Shown here: one piece after another, positions 31,688-43,973 of the stretch
Position numbering within the stretch: the stretch's first letter is position 1
How the letters are laid out: every line of letters starts with the position of its first letter
NCBI GenBank assembly: GCA_040954595.2
Contig: CM082578.2
Span: 4,836,001 to 4,900,000, forward strand
Reading direction: 5' to 3'
Length of the DNA stretch: 64,000 bases
Origin: Balanoglossus misakiensis
Taxonomy: Eukaryota; Hemichordata
Notes under the pieces: model-generated
The model's database searches: none
What the model was told of the DNA's origin: nothing
What the model saw: only the letters and a program-made list of their open reading frames with translations
Made by a program: the position numbers and the translations under genes

Positions 31688-34600
31688 TTATGCACGGCAG
31701 GTAATTGCCACTTCATACGGTTGTGGAGTCAGGGTTAAACCCAAGTGCCCTTCCTCACTCAATTTCTCAGTCCCCTCAGGCAAAGAGAACTTGAGCTGTT
31801 GTAGCATCGATGTGAAGAATAGGAAAAGCTCTTGCTTGGCTAAATTTGCACCCATGCAGACGCGATTGCCTTGGAGGAAAAAAAGATAAATAAATGAATA
31901 AGTGGATGAATCATTGTAAAAGTAATATGACAAAATGCATAGTTTATTCATGACTTTGCATTTGAAATACACAGAGAAAAACTGTATGTGTCAAAATCCA
32001 GAATTCAGTTTTAGGGTATATCAGAAATAATGGTCATTGGATCAAGCAGAATGCCACTATTCGTTAAAGTCAAAGTATAAGAAGAGCATCTCTAAAAGCG
32101 TAACAATCCTTAAGATAGTCAAACGTTGCAAGTTGAACATGTTTTAGTAAAACAACTGCAAACTATGCTATGCTTATGAGAAACACTCACAACATTTATG
32201 CCTACCTGCTGAGAATGGTAGAATACGGTCAACGTCCTTCAGTGCCTTGGAGTCCTCATCATAGAATCTTTCAGGAGAGAATTTATCGGGCTCAGGGAAT
32301 GTTTTCGGGTCGTTATGAATTGACCTGCATCATCAAAATGAAAATAATAATTATAATATTTTTGGTCTGGATCAAGCACGCTGATTGGCTGTGGCCGAGG
32401 TGTATATCCTTAACTAGAAGACCTGGAGTCTGAAATTGATAACATACAAGAGAACTCGCCTGAAAAGAACACACTTTTATGAATTCTACTGGTGTTGGCA
32501 TAAAATCGTGCAAATATGCTATTATCACCTGAGAAGTCTCATATCCGCAACCAAATACCCTCGCTTGCCGTTTATACTCTATTTTGCCTTGACATAAGGT
32601 ATACCCCAGAGGAAATACATGCCTTGTATGTAGATTAATTTGTAGAATTTCAAGAAAAATGAAAGTACACTTGGTTTACCCACCACAAATTCATGTGGAC
32701 GGTGGTGCCCTTTGGTATGTTGTAACCATTCAGAGTTGTGTCAGTTGTTGTACAGTGTGGGGTTGTGGTTGGTGCAACACTGCCCAGCCTCTGCACTTCA
32801 TTGATGGTAGCTAGAGTGTAGGGCATTTTGTCTCGGTCCTCCAGCCGTGGATGTCTGTTACATCCAATGATCTGTGTATGCAGAGAAAGACACAATCAAA
32901 TAGATCTTCAAGCCTAAAGTTGCCTCATCTCTCAGGTAAGACACAATAGTGCTAATATTGTGCCTCAAATATTCCTGCGTAAATTCATGACACTAGAATG
33001 GCACTCCCTGTTTTATGCAAACCTTAACATTCACTATAGTTGTCAAAATTCGCCTTGTAAATTATACACGAACAACAAGATCTAAAAGGGCAGATTGTAA
33101 TTCAGCCAAGAGTTATCCAATCTGTATGTACAGTGTGTTAGTCAACAAACTAATGGCTAGAAAGGCCAGGCCTAGGGTAAGCACACACAGTCAATGGATA
33201 GAATGTTAAGTACCTCTTTGATTTCATGGTAGACCTTGTCTTGAACTTCTGGGTGATTCACCATGAAGAGTATGGCCCATTCAAGCGTGGTGGAAATTGA
33301 ACTTGTGCCCTGTGAAAACAAGTTCATTATAGTGAACTGCAGCTGTGAGTCAGAAAAAATGTCGTTTTTACCATTTTGCTTCTTCTGCTCAACAAGATAT
33401 GCATCAACCAAGTCACGGGTGCTATCTTTATTCAGCGCTGCTCGATGCTCTTCGATTTGCTCACGACAGAATCGTTTGACTTCCTCAGCAGAATGTATGA
33501 ATCCACCAGATTTGTTGTCGAATAACTTGCGAAGTGGTTGGGGAATATTTTCGAGTGATGCCACCTCTTGATAATGTTTGTACCATTTCGTCAAACTGTC
33601 GAGTATATCGTCGAACTTGGAGTCACCATTCTTCTTCTGCTCAACCAAGTATGCATCTATGAAATCACGGATGTTGTCTTCGTCAAATGTTGCACGATGT
33701 TCTTCAATTTGCTCACGACAGAATCGTTTGACTTCCTCAGCAGAATGGATGAATCCACCAGATTTGTTGTCGAATAACTTGCGAAGTGGTTGGGGAATAT
33801 TTTCGAGAGATGCCACCTCTTGAAAATGTTTGTACCATTTCGTCAAACTGTCTAGTATATCGTCGAACTTGGAGTCACTATTCTTCTTCTGCTCAACCAA
33901 GTATGCATCTATGAAATCACGGATTTTGTCTTCGTCAAATGTTGCACGATGTTCTTCAATTTGCTCACGACAGAACCGTTTGACTTCTTCGGCAGAATGG
34001 ATGAATCCACCAGATTTGTTGTCGAATAACTTGCGAAGTGGTTGGGGAATATTTTCGAGAGATGCCACCTCTTGAAAATGTTTGTACCATTTCGTCAAAC
34101 TGTCGAGTATATCGTCGAACTTGGAGTCACCATTCTTCTTCTGCTCAACCAAGTATGCATCTATGAAATCACGGATGTTGTCTTCATCAAATGTTGCTTT
34201 ATGCTCTGCGATTTGCTCACGACAGAACCGTTTGACTTCCTCGGCAGAATGTACGAATCCACCAGATTTGTTGTCAAATAACTTGCGAAGTGGTTGGGGA
34301 ATATTTTCGAGAGATGCCACCTCTTGAAAATGTTTGTACCATTTCGTCAAACTGTCGAGTATATCGTCGAACTTGGAGTCACCATTCTTCTTCTGCTCAA
34401 CCAAGTGTGCATCTATGAAATCACGGATGTTGTCTTCATCAAATGTTGCTTTATGCTCTGCGATTTGCTCACGACAGAACCGTTTGACTTCCTCGGCAGA
34501 ATGTACGAATCCACCAGATTTGTTGTCAAATAACTTGCGAAGTGGTTGGGGAATATTTTCGAGAGATGCCACCTCTTGAAAATGTTTGTACCATTTCGTC

Positions 34601-36999
34601 AAACTGTCGAGTATATCGTCGAACTTGGAGTCACCATTCTTCTTCTGCTCAACCAAGTATGCATCTATGAAATCACGGATGTTGTCTTCGTCAAATGTTG
34701 CGCGATGTTCTTCAATTTGCTCACGACAGAACCGTTTGACTTCTTCGGCAGAAAGGACGAATCCATCAGATTTGTTGTCGAATAACTTGCGAAGTGGTTG
34801 GGGAATATTTTCGAGAGATGCCACCTCTTGAAAATGTTTGTACCATTTCGTCAGGCTGTCGAGTATATCGTCGAACTTGGAGTCACCATTCTTCTTCTGC
34901 TCAACCAAGTATGCATCTATGAAATCACGGATGTTGTCTTCGTCAAATGTTGCACGATGTTCTTCAATTTGCTCACGACAGAACCGTTTGACTTCTTCGG
35001 CAGAAAGGACGAATCCATCAGATTTGTTGTCGAATAACTTGCGAAGTGGTTGGGGAATATTTTCGAGAGATGCCACCTCTTGAAAATGTTTGTACCATTT
35101 CGTCAAACTGTCGAGTATATCGTCGAACTTGGAGTCACCATTCTTCTTCTGCTCAACCAAGTATGCATCTATGAAATCACGGATGTTGTCTTCGTCAAAT
35201 GTTGCACGATGTTCTTCAATTTGCTCACGACAGAACCGTTTGACTTCTTCGGCAGAAAGGACGAATCCATCAGATTTGTTGTCGAATAACTTGCGAAGTG
35301 GTTGGGGAATATTTTCGAGAGATGCCACCTCTTGAAAATGTTTGTACCATTTCGTCAGGCTGTCGAGTATATCGTCGAACTTGGAGTCACCATTCTTCTT
35401 CTGCTCAACCAAGTATGCATCTATGAAATCACGGATGTTGTCTTCGTCAAATGTTGCGCGATGTTCTTCAATTTGCTCACGACAGAACCGTTTGACTTCT
35501 TCGGCGGAATGGACGAATCCATTAGATTTGTTGTCGAATAACTTGCGAAGTGGTTGGGGAATATTTTCGAGAGATGCCACCTCTTGGAAATGTTTGTACC
35601 ATTTCGTCAGGCTGTCGAGTATATCGTCGAACTTGGAGTCACCATCCCTCTTCTGCTCAACCAAGTATGCATCTATGAAATCACGCACTTGGTCCTTATC
35701 CTGGGTTGCTCGATGCTCTTTGATTTTCTCAGAACAGAACCGTTTGACTTCGTCGGCAGAACTGCTGAATTCACCAGATTTCTTTTCCAATAACTGACGA
35801 AGAGGTTCGGGAAAATTTTCAAGATTGGCCACCTCTTGATAGTGCTTGTACCACTGAGTCAAGCTTTGGAATACCTCGTCGAACTGCACATCGCTTTGGC
35901 CAAACCTCTTACCGAAGACTAAGGCGCAGATAACGTTTGCTACGCTTCTGGCAAAGTGCTTCTGAAGATTCGCCTGTTTTCCATCATGCTCCTAAGAAAC
36001 AAATGTATCGGATAAATTAAGCAAACATTTCATGTAAAGGGTGCACTTGCAGGTCTGGTGTAAACAAACATTTCATCAATCACATGATGTGACAACAAGT
36101 AAAGTGTATGCTGTAAGGATCACCCTCTGCAATTTGTCTGCCAATACCTTCAGTGTGTCGACCAACGCTGCCGCTTCTTCGGTAATGCTACCTTCCATGC
36201 TGGACTTTCCAAATCCCAGTTCCCTCAGGGTGACGTGTGCAAATTTTCGCTGATGTTGCCATTCTTTGGTATACTGGCTGTCACCAATGCCTACAGAAGG
36301 AACCATGGATACATGAATTGCATTTGCCTGGAATCGTCACTTGGAACTCTTTTATCACGATCTCTTTTGCTCCCACCTGTTTTAATTGCATCTGACGCTG
36401 TTCCCTTCTGCAATGGGAAACTGATATTTTGAATTGCGAGAACCGTTAGCAATTTTTAGAACGACGTAAGCCTATTTTGAATCATGTCCACCCAAACAAG
36501 ATGGAACATGCTAGTTTAGCTTTTGAGCTTTCAAAATGACTACTACTTCACCCGGACAAAGAGCTCTTGGAGAACGTCTATACTACCAGACAATTGACCT
36601 ATATAGGAAAATTGTCTTTCCTAAAAATTCCCCCAGATATTTACCTTCATACTGTGGGTTGAACACCCCAATGTGCCAAGATTTTGGACGATCAGCAAAA
36701 TCTTTCCCCTTCTTCACCAACGCCTCTTTGATGGTGTCCAGGCCATTGACGACCACGACAGGCTGTCCGTTCAGCTTCAAACTAAACACTTCACCATACT
36801 TTTCCTTGATCTTCAACCAATCCTTGAAGGGAGCCTTGCGTGAAGATACCAGGGCACTGCCGATGACCGGCAGCCCCCACGGACCCGGAGGAAAATTCTT
36901 GCACGGGGCCCGGTAGTGTTTGGCGGTGATCCAAATTATCAGAGCGGTCAACAGCGCTTGAAGGAAGAAAAGTGGATCGGTTGGTATTACAGCGTACAT
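31688..36999 (-). CDS. CYP2-type cytochrome P450 with a tenfold internal F-H repeat
   Basis: Six minus-strand exons with agreeing phases: 36999-36645, 36290-36148, 35991-33214, 32871-32684, 32324-32206, 31869-31688; 3765 nt, 1254 residues. It has an N-terminal membrane anchor (about residues 10-25), PPGP hinge (37-40), WQHQR C-helix motif (129-133) and VANVICALVFGKRF. Ten 84-residue units follow (203-1042), then the I helix (QGTSS, 1060-1064), K-helix EVQR (1117-1120), NLWSIHNDP, and haem loop FSAGNRVCMG with Cys1199. Exon 4's donor is GTGGGT after TTGTG, which restores NLWSIH. Subtracting nine units leaves 498 residues, the normal CYP2-clan size. P450s of this clan are ER monooxygenases reduced by POR; the substrate is unknown. 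The I helix lacks the usual Glu/Asp-Thr pair (Ser-Ser here). Confidence 0.93.
33364..35883 (-). repeat. Ten in-frame 252-bp (84-residue) units inside P450 exon 3
   Basis: Units begin FDEV/FDDI at 35883, 35631, 35379, 35127, 34875, 34623, 34371, 34119, 33867 and 33615. Each contains LTKWYKHFQEV, LENIPQPLRKLFDNKS, SAEEVKRFCREQI and RDFIDAYLVEQKK, the normal CYP2 sequence from helix F through helix H. Unit 1 is the most diverged; unit 10 diverges only in its last third. Units 3-5 share DGFVL, 6-7 share GGFVH with AEHKAT, 8-10 share GGFIH, which suggests stepwise unequal crossing-over. There are no stops or frameshifts. Confidence 0.97.
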
Positions 37000-38325
37000 G
37001 TTGTATGAAACCTTCGCACACTAACAATGCGCAGTCTGATCAATGAGCATATATCTTTCTCTCAGCCCTACGCCAGTCAGGAGTGAAACGCATCCTCAGT
37101 TGGGAACGTATATAATTACTAGAGCAACCGCATCAGTATCAGTCCGCAAGGAACGACCATTTTACCGAGTGGGAGTAGTGATACGGTTTATGCCTTAAAA
37201 CATAGTCCACCAGTCCTCTAATCGTATTGCGTATACATTCAAAACAGAACTAAAATTCCCTGGGAACAGGAAGAAAATTGCTAAATCAAAATAATCTCAA
37301 CCAAAGAGAGTACGATTCCAACATTTGCTGATCTCAGACAACTTATACCAATATGCTGTACGCTTTCACGTCGCATGCGTCCCAGTTTGCGTTTACATGT
37401 GTTCTAATAAACCCATTTGTTCAAAAATAAACGTGAGCAATCATTGATCATTTTTATAATATTTGATCTCGATAACATACTTTTCGTTAAGCACACGAAG
37501 TGTCTTTAGTTTGTTTTCTGGTCCAGTAAAACCCAACCAATCAACCAATGCTATGTTTCGATCAAGCATGTTGGTCTTTCTGAGTTTTCATGTTTATTAC
37601 TAAGAATTGCTAATAATATTGAGGATAAATTATACAGGAAACTGGTGTTCAACTTGTACATTTTAGTATTAGAACTATGTATTTAATGAATAAACGTGTC
37701 CCGTAACGCGTCCCTCGATATCAAAACATGTAGTGAAAACATGTCAAGTCTATACATGTGTGACAAGCCACGTCGCGCAAAAACGAAACAAGTAGTCCGG
37801 CCTCCTGCAAGCGCCACTTGGGTGATCCAAAAATAAATTAATCCGCAGTCCGCTCTAAGCTTCACCATTTAGTAATTGCCAATTTTACACTTTCATCTCT
37901 CGGGAACAACGGTTGGTGAGATCCTGCGAATTAGACGACAAAAATATCAAGCGGTTACATGTATATTTTTGGTAAAATGCAGTTCTTTCAGTATACTGTT
38001 CTTTTTATACTTATATTTGTGTTTATTTCAAGAAGGCATGTGCAGAGGACAGTGCAGGTATCCCATGAATATGTATAATTTAAGAGTTAGTAACCGGCAC
38101 ACTATATGATTTGCATCTTTTAAATATAGAAATATGCCCCATTTCCATACGTTGTATTTATTTTTGGGTCAAATAAAACATGTATCGTGGTATCACATTT
38201 TTTTAAGAGTTCCATTAGCTTTATCTTTTTTCTATGTTTTCACCATCCTTGTTTTGTGTATCTACCGCATTTTCTTGTTCAAATTCCTGGTACGTGATGA
38301 AATGCCCAGCATTTACGAAGAACAC
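37000..38325. other. 5' flank of the P450 gene, noncoding
   Basis: No other gene recognised. No clear TATA within 150 bp of the P450 ATG on the minus strand. Confidence 0.5.
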
Positions 38326-38330
38326 AACAC
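38271..38330. repeat. Short dispersed repeat preceding a microsatellite (partner 63060-63110)
   Basis: ttcttgttcaaattcc then tgatgaaatgcccagcattta. The partner reads ttcttgttcaaattccc then tgatgaaaagcccagcattta. Both are followed by an acacaac seed, which is expanded only here. Confidence 0.6.
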
Positions 38331-38622
38331 AACACAGCGCAACACAACACAACACAACACAACACAACACAACACAACACAACACAACACAACACAACAC
38401 AACACAACACAACACAACACAACACAACACAACACAACTCAACTCAACACAACACAACAAAACACAACACAACACAACACAACACAACACAACTCAACAC
38501 AACACAACACAACACAACACAACACAACACAACACAACTCAACTCAACTCAACTCAACACAACACAACACAACACAACACAACACAACACAACACAACAC
38601 AACACAACACAACACAACACAA
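38328..38622. repeat. (AACAC)n pentanucleotide microsatellite
   Basis: About 290 bp of acaac units with scattered aactc variants. ORFs across it are translation shadows. Confidence 0.97.
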
Positions 38623-40425
38623 AATTTGACATCGATTATAAGCCTCGGGTGAGCGTCTGGCCTGGGCTTTGCTCTGACCTCGTTATCCGTGTACTGGACG
38701 GGGACAAAGACCGGCAGCGAGAAATACCGGAGCCTTTGATAAGAGTTTTGACATTTGACCTACAAATGACACAGGACAATGCATTTTGTCAGAGGACAAC
38801 GGTTCAATGTTTGACAAAACCAAAGCCTTGATTTGAATTTTGGTATGTGTGCTGGTTAATGTTCTGCAAATTAAATCAATCTTACACATGTATATGAGTG
38901 TAATTCAAAGCAAATAATATTATAATTTGCCAATATCTGAAATTCGGAGTGGTGCCTTTTCCTCCGCCAAATTGACTCCGTGTTAAATTCTGAGTGCACG
39001 TCGCCTTTATAATAAATTTAACATTTTGGTGAGAGCGTCGTGTCGATGAATACCACCCTTCAAATTCTTCATTTTATTAAAGAATTTGTTTCGATCCAAA
39101 GGATGGATCTTGTTTGAAGAGATCAGAGGATTGCAGAGGATGATACTGTGGTTTGTTTTATACCGAAACTGGGATAAATATTGTAAATCTGCAGCCAGAT
39201 TGTCGTGTCCTGTAACTAAGCATATTTGTAAAACTATGACTATGAGTCTATTCACATCATTCCACTACTGCACTGCATATCACATGCCCCACTACACAGA
39301 GAAAAAGAAAACACTTTTTGAAATCTTTTCAATGTTTTTTTTTTCACCGTAGTAGGAGAGGGACGGTGGTGTGCCTATTCCCGAGACCTACTTACAGTCG
39401 ACTCTACAACAGACAGACAGGCAGACAGACAGGCAGACACACATACACACACATATGAACACACTGATCCCCTGGGTCGGCAATGGACACGTACAGTCAA
39501 TTATCCAATACCGCGTGCCGACGTTCAGCCATTGCGGCAAATAGCCAGATCGAGTGTCCAGTTTTCACTTAACAACCAGCGTACCCAGCACGCCACTTAA
39601 CCATTTATTTGTCAGAGTTGAGATGTTCATGGGTTTCATCTTACAAACCAACGGACTATTTGATTACACAGTCTCTCTTATTTCACCATGTCAACCGACC
39701 ACGCGAATGGAATGGAGAGACACACTTTGACCTTAAACATAACTTGCCTTTTGACCTGCTGAGTGATAGCGCTAGGGCTGCCGTGGTTACTAGTATTAAA
39801 GACTCTATCGGCGGTCCCTTTCGCGCTCTATCCTGTTGGAAGCGTGGTCTACATGCCAGTACATTGCTGTTCCGCCACAGCAGTTCATATCTTGCGCAGT
39901 ATTGGCCCTTTCTCATACGGTTTTCAGGTTTTTTTCTCATGATACTGCTGCCCCTGATATTTGACTTCGGTGCCATGAAATTAAAAAAACTGGCTCGTAC
40001 TTACAATTATTATAAGTAGCTTTTAACACCTTACAACGAACACAAAGATCTTGCATGAATATGCTAAGAACTTTTTTCTTTCATTCATATTCATATTTTT
40101 CCCACCACCTATAGTCTTTGTTTACTGCTAGGCAGTCCGTTTGATTTTTCCTCCCACACTAGGGAGTCCTCTTTGTCTTTATTCAGACCACACTCAGACC
40201 ATCACCGCTGAGTAAGTTTCTTTTGTCTTGTCTCTCTACATTTATTTTTATCATTCCGTTTTACAAGTTGTCATTTTACTCAAGTCTAATTTTTTGTCCG
40301 CATGTCCAACTGCAGTTCCGACTGTTTTTAATTTTGTCTTCGTTTCAGACTTTATTTATACAATACTCAATGAGATTTTGACAATACAGCTCATTTTTAT
40401 TTTCCACCTACATTTTGCTATTTTT
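38623..40425. other. Noncoding stretch, no gene recognised
   Basis: It includes a GACA microsatellite near 39408-39450 and an unrecognised 136-codon ORF (39609-40019, +) with a hydrophobic C-terminal part. That ORF lacks known motifs and is not supported further. Confidence 0.4.
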
Positions 40426-40430
40426 AGATC

Positions 40431-40475
40431 CCTGAAGAAGATCCTCAGTGAAGGATCGAAACGTTGGTAGAACAA
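40431..40475 (+). ncRNA. Degenerate hammerhead-like motif or retroelement tail
   Basis: CTGAAGA is followed by a hairpin (GATCC...GGATC) and GAAAC, then a short GTTGGTA. This resembles the hammerhead core (position 7 of CUGAnGA tolerates change), but an extra A precedes stem II and no complementary stem I is found. It is probably a decayed copy of the kind seen at the ends of Penelope-like elements. Activity is unlikely. Confidence 0.3.
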
Positions 40476-40685
40476 GTTTTTAACAATAAAACTTTTTATG
40501 AAACCCGACGCTTGTCTCCTCATCGAACTAGCTTTTTTGTTGAAGTAAATTCGACTACAGGGTAAATGCACTCGGATTGAATGTAATTCAAACTTTCACT
40601 TCCTTATTCAACTTGATATGATACCCCGAGTCTCGTGAAAACCGCCATTAATACCCAATTTCCCCTAAAGTATATTTCAGCTGTA

Positions 40686-42360
40686 AGAGAGAGAGAGAGA
40701 GAGACAGAGAGAGAGACAGAGACAGAGAGACATAGACAGAGAGACAGACAGACATACTCGGGAAGCAGACATCAGATAGACAGACAGAGACGGAGGTCCG
40801 TGGTCCGCTGTCGAAACATGCCTTTGGGGTTTGTTGGTACATGTCACCAATCTTTGACATTTAATTACTGTCTGCTGACCAGCAACAGTCCACAAAGACA
40901 GTCTATTGATTCTTGATCCCGCCATACTTCCGGGTACATATCGCCAGGTACTGCCACGGGTGAACATACCACACTATCTTCCGTGGGAACGGATAGGTGC
41001 GGGAGGCAGGGGGGGGGGCGTGCGTTGCCACGATGCGCATTGGTCCTGAGCACGGCCAAAACAGATAGACAAGACTATTGTGTTGTTTGTGTTCAGTGTG
41101 GCATTGTTGTGTGAGGAAGAACGGGAATATGTTAAATATACTACAACCGTTATAGTACTGAGCTTGTTTCCGTGAAGAGAAATTTTAGTAATACATGTAT
41201 TGTATATCAAAACACAATTCTCGGCCAAAAAGTAACCAAAATAATGTAAAAAGTGGCCCACTGTGCCTCAGTCTTTAAATATTTGGACGAATGGGATTTT
41301 TTCCTCGATGATCAGACCACAGTCACGATCATCTGATGCCGGGGAAACCACCAGATGCGCTCCGCCAGGTGAATCATCGATTCCCGTTCTGTGTCCGGCG
41401 GTCACGTCACACAGGTACAATGCTTACGTAACGTACTTCCTGCATGGAGTAGGTTGAGTGCGATAGTACCTGACGTCACATTCAAGACAGACATGCAAAT
41501 ATCGTTTAGTTCCTTCTCTCTGCTCAATCGTGCATGCCAGAACAAAACCATAGATGACCTAGATCTGTGAACACAGAAATAGGTTGTTGGCAAGGAAATC
41601 GCTTTTAAGTCTATGGCGTTTTGATCTGAAAAAAAAATGAAAAAGGGAATGATCTGTGACTTACCCCGTACGAGCGCTCTAATTCGTGCGAGTGGTAGAA
41701 AAAGCCACTTCTCAATATTAGACTGAATTCCATGAAATTACAGACATTACAATCTCTTGGAAACAAAACACACACGCACACGAAAGTGGAATTTCTCACG
41801 GGTTTTGCAAACACATTCTGCCTGTTCGTAGACTTACCAGGAAAAGCAGACATGCTATGTTCATGGCATTCTAATCCATGCGGATTGCCATTTAAACTAC
41901 CACACCCCTTCAAATCTCAGTGCAATTGTGCCATAGTTTTATTTCCTTGTAACAAACTGAGAAAGCGGAAGATTCCAGTTCGATATTTCTGTTCCTGGCA
42001 AAATACTTTCCCCGTTACGGAACAAAGACATTGAAACAATTCACAATTTTAACGTAATTCGGTCAGAACAGACTCGTCAAATATAATCAGCCCCATTTCC
42101 CCCCTTCTTGACGGTATAAGATCATTACAAGATAGTCGTATTTAAAAAGAAGATGCCAGTTATTTTATATACATCCCAGTGTCAATGCTAAAATTCGTCA
42201 TCATGATGACAATATATCATCTGTGAATGAATGAATTAGGCCTAATGACTGACTGACTGACTGACTGACCGTATGGATGGATGGATGAATGAACGAACGA
42301 AAGAACGAACGAACGGATAGATGGATGGATGAATGAATGAATGAATGGATGAATGAATTG
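40686..42360. other. Microsatellite-rich noncoding interval
   Basis: (GA)n/(GACA)n at 40686-40760 and mixed GATG/GAAC/TGAC repeats at 42245-42360. A 47-codon minus-strand open frame at about 41420-41266 (SPGGAHLVVSPASDDRDCG) looks protein-like but has no splice acceptor. Nothing else recognised. Confidence 0.4.
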
Positions 42361-42776
42361 TGATAGCAGTATGAATTTATCGAATTCTGCATTTCATACA
42401 ACTACATTCAACTCTTAAAAATCGGTTGTCTTTGAACTCCTACAGGTGTGCAAGTTCGTGACCTTAGTTCTGCCCTGCCCTGCCCTGTCACGTGACCCTA
42501 CCAGGAAGTAACCAGCCAAATATTAGGTCCGCAAGGAGAGAGGAAGACGAAGTGGTTTGTCGTCGAGCTGTGTCTCCCAGAGCCGTCACATTGCATTTAT
42601 ATTGGGCCAGTATGTTTATCTTGGATACAGGCAAGCTTCGGTCGTAGACAGGAGGAATATCATCGTCAAATATTTGCCAGTTCCTTCGAGTCTTCAACTT
42701 CAGCGAGTCGGTGCTGGACTCATAGCGTTCACCGGCTCCTGTTATTACGCTCGGCACACACAGCATTGGGACATTT

Positions 42777-43095
42777 ACACATGTTTATTTGCCAACACAT
42801 AATAAATTTTTGTAAAGAATAAAAACAATGTTCAGTTAATACTGATGAGGGAAGACATCAGTTTCCAGTTTCAAAATCTTTTCATGGGAGCGGTGTTTTT
42901 CTTTTTTACAAGATATATATAAATTGAATCACCACCCCCACCTGATGAGGGGGGGGGGGGGAATTTCAAAATCTTTTCAGTTCAGAAGGGGGGATTTGAA
43001 AATATTTCGGTTATGTACGGAGGGGGGGGCAAAAAATTGAATTCTCCCGCACCCCACTCCCCACCCTCTCCAGAGGTGTTTGTGAATGCAGCCTA
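42777..43095. mobile_element. E1-family element, 5'-truncated copy at the start of SD3 copy B
   Basis: Carries the same G-rich interior and the right terminal repeat ggtgtttgtgaatgcagcct as 3951-4721. Its left part is missing at the duplication breakpoint (42777-42780). Confidence 0.7.
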
Positions 43096-43246
43096 AGCGA
43101 CAGTCATATGGGTCAACCTCCTGTTGACAAAATCCGAGTCCAGGCCGTTGATCTTTGGATCGAGGACCTTATCCGAGTCCTTGATCTTTGGATCCCCAGG
43201 AAACATTAACCGGAATCCAGTCTTCGCCGCCCCCCTGCGTGGGTAA

Positions 43247-43255
43247 TATAAAAGG
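43247..43255 (+). promoter_or_regulatory. TATA box of lectin copy B
   Basis: TATAAAAGG conserved with copy A. The 5'-UTR donor AG|GTAAGCT has its GT at 43384. Confidence 0.65.
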
Positions 43256-43543
43256 ACCGACAAGGGACTGCGCATGTACTGTACTTGTAGGACAGACACG
43301 AGCGAGCGTGCTTCAATTCTCTCACAAGGCGTTAAACGTTAGTTTGATTTTCATTCCGACTCTTAACACAGCATTGTGCATAGGTAAGCTAAAATCATGT
43401 CTCTTCCAAGTACATTTTGTGATATTTGTTACTTTATTTCCGTTGTTTGCCCTTTTAGTAGAATTATTATCGGTGCCATTGTGCGGATTACAGAGTCCGG
43501 TATATGCTATTGCGCAGACGAGAAAAATATGTACATGTACGTG

Positions 43544-43790
43544 TATTGTATTGTATTGTAAAGTTGTATTGTATTGTAAAGTTGTATTGTATTGTAAAGT
43601 TGTATTGTATTGTATTGTATTGTATTGTATTGTATTGTATTGTATTGTATTGTATTGTATTGTATTGTATTGTATTGTATTGTATTGTATTGTATTGTAT
43701 TGTATTGTATTGTATTGTATTGTATTGTATTGTATTGTATTGTATTGTATTGTATTGTATTGTATTGTATTGTATTGTATTGTATTGTAA
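43544..43790. repeat. (TTGTA)n microsatellite, expanded allele
   Basis: About 245 bp including three aaagttgtattg interruptions near the left end that copy A lacks. Confidence 0.97.
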
Positions 43791-43973
43791 GCGAGAAGTA
43801 AGCTTAGCTCCAATCAGTGCAAGTGGCATCCAACTTTCAGGATTGCAGTACCTCTGCCTCATGTAATAGTTTGACTCGTTTGCTTCAGTAAATATCAAAA
43901 TGTCATACGAAAATTCGTATTCATGCAGCTGTTTTGTTGGTTTTTACATTTTCTCAGTCCAATCAACGACAAG

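Noticed and set aside
33263-35797. Regular series of plus-strand ~80-residue ORFs spaced 252 bp
   Set aside because: They are antisense shadows of the P450 repeat units on the minus strand, where the long frame joins known P450 exons.
33364-35883. Reading the 252-bp array as a CRISPR or noncoding minisatellite
   Set aside because: Units are adjacent with no spacers, keep one frame across 10 units without stops, and encode the expected P450 segment.
38134-38652. Asn-Thr-Thr-Gln-His repeat ORFs
   Set aside because: Translation of the (AACAC)n microsatellite only.
39609-40019. 136-codon plus-strand ORF
   Set aside because: No motif, splice context or duplicate support; the antisense frame is open over much of the same stretch, so chance is likely.
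41266-41420. 47-codon minus-strand frame (IDDSPGGAHLVVSPASDD)
   Set aside because: Protein-like composition, but no upstream splice acceptor and no recognised family.
43188-43898. Long frames of Ile-Val-Leu-Tyr-Cys / Ile-Gln-Tyr-Asn-Thr repeats (also 4927-5533)
   Set aside because: They are shadows of the (TTGTA)n microsatellite in the lectin 5'-UTR introns; length differs freely between copies.
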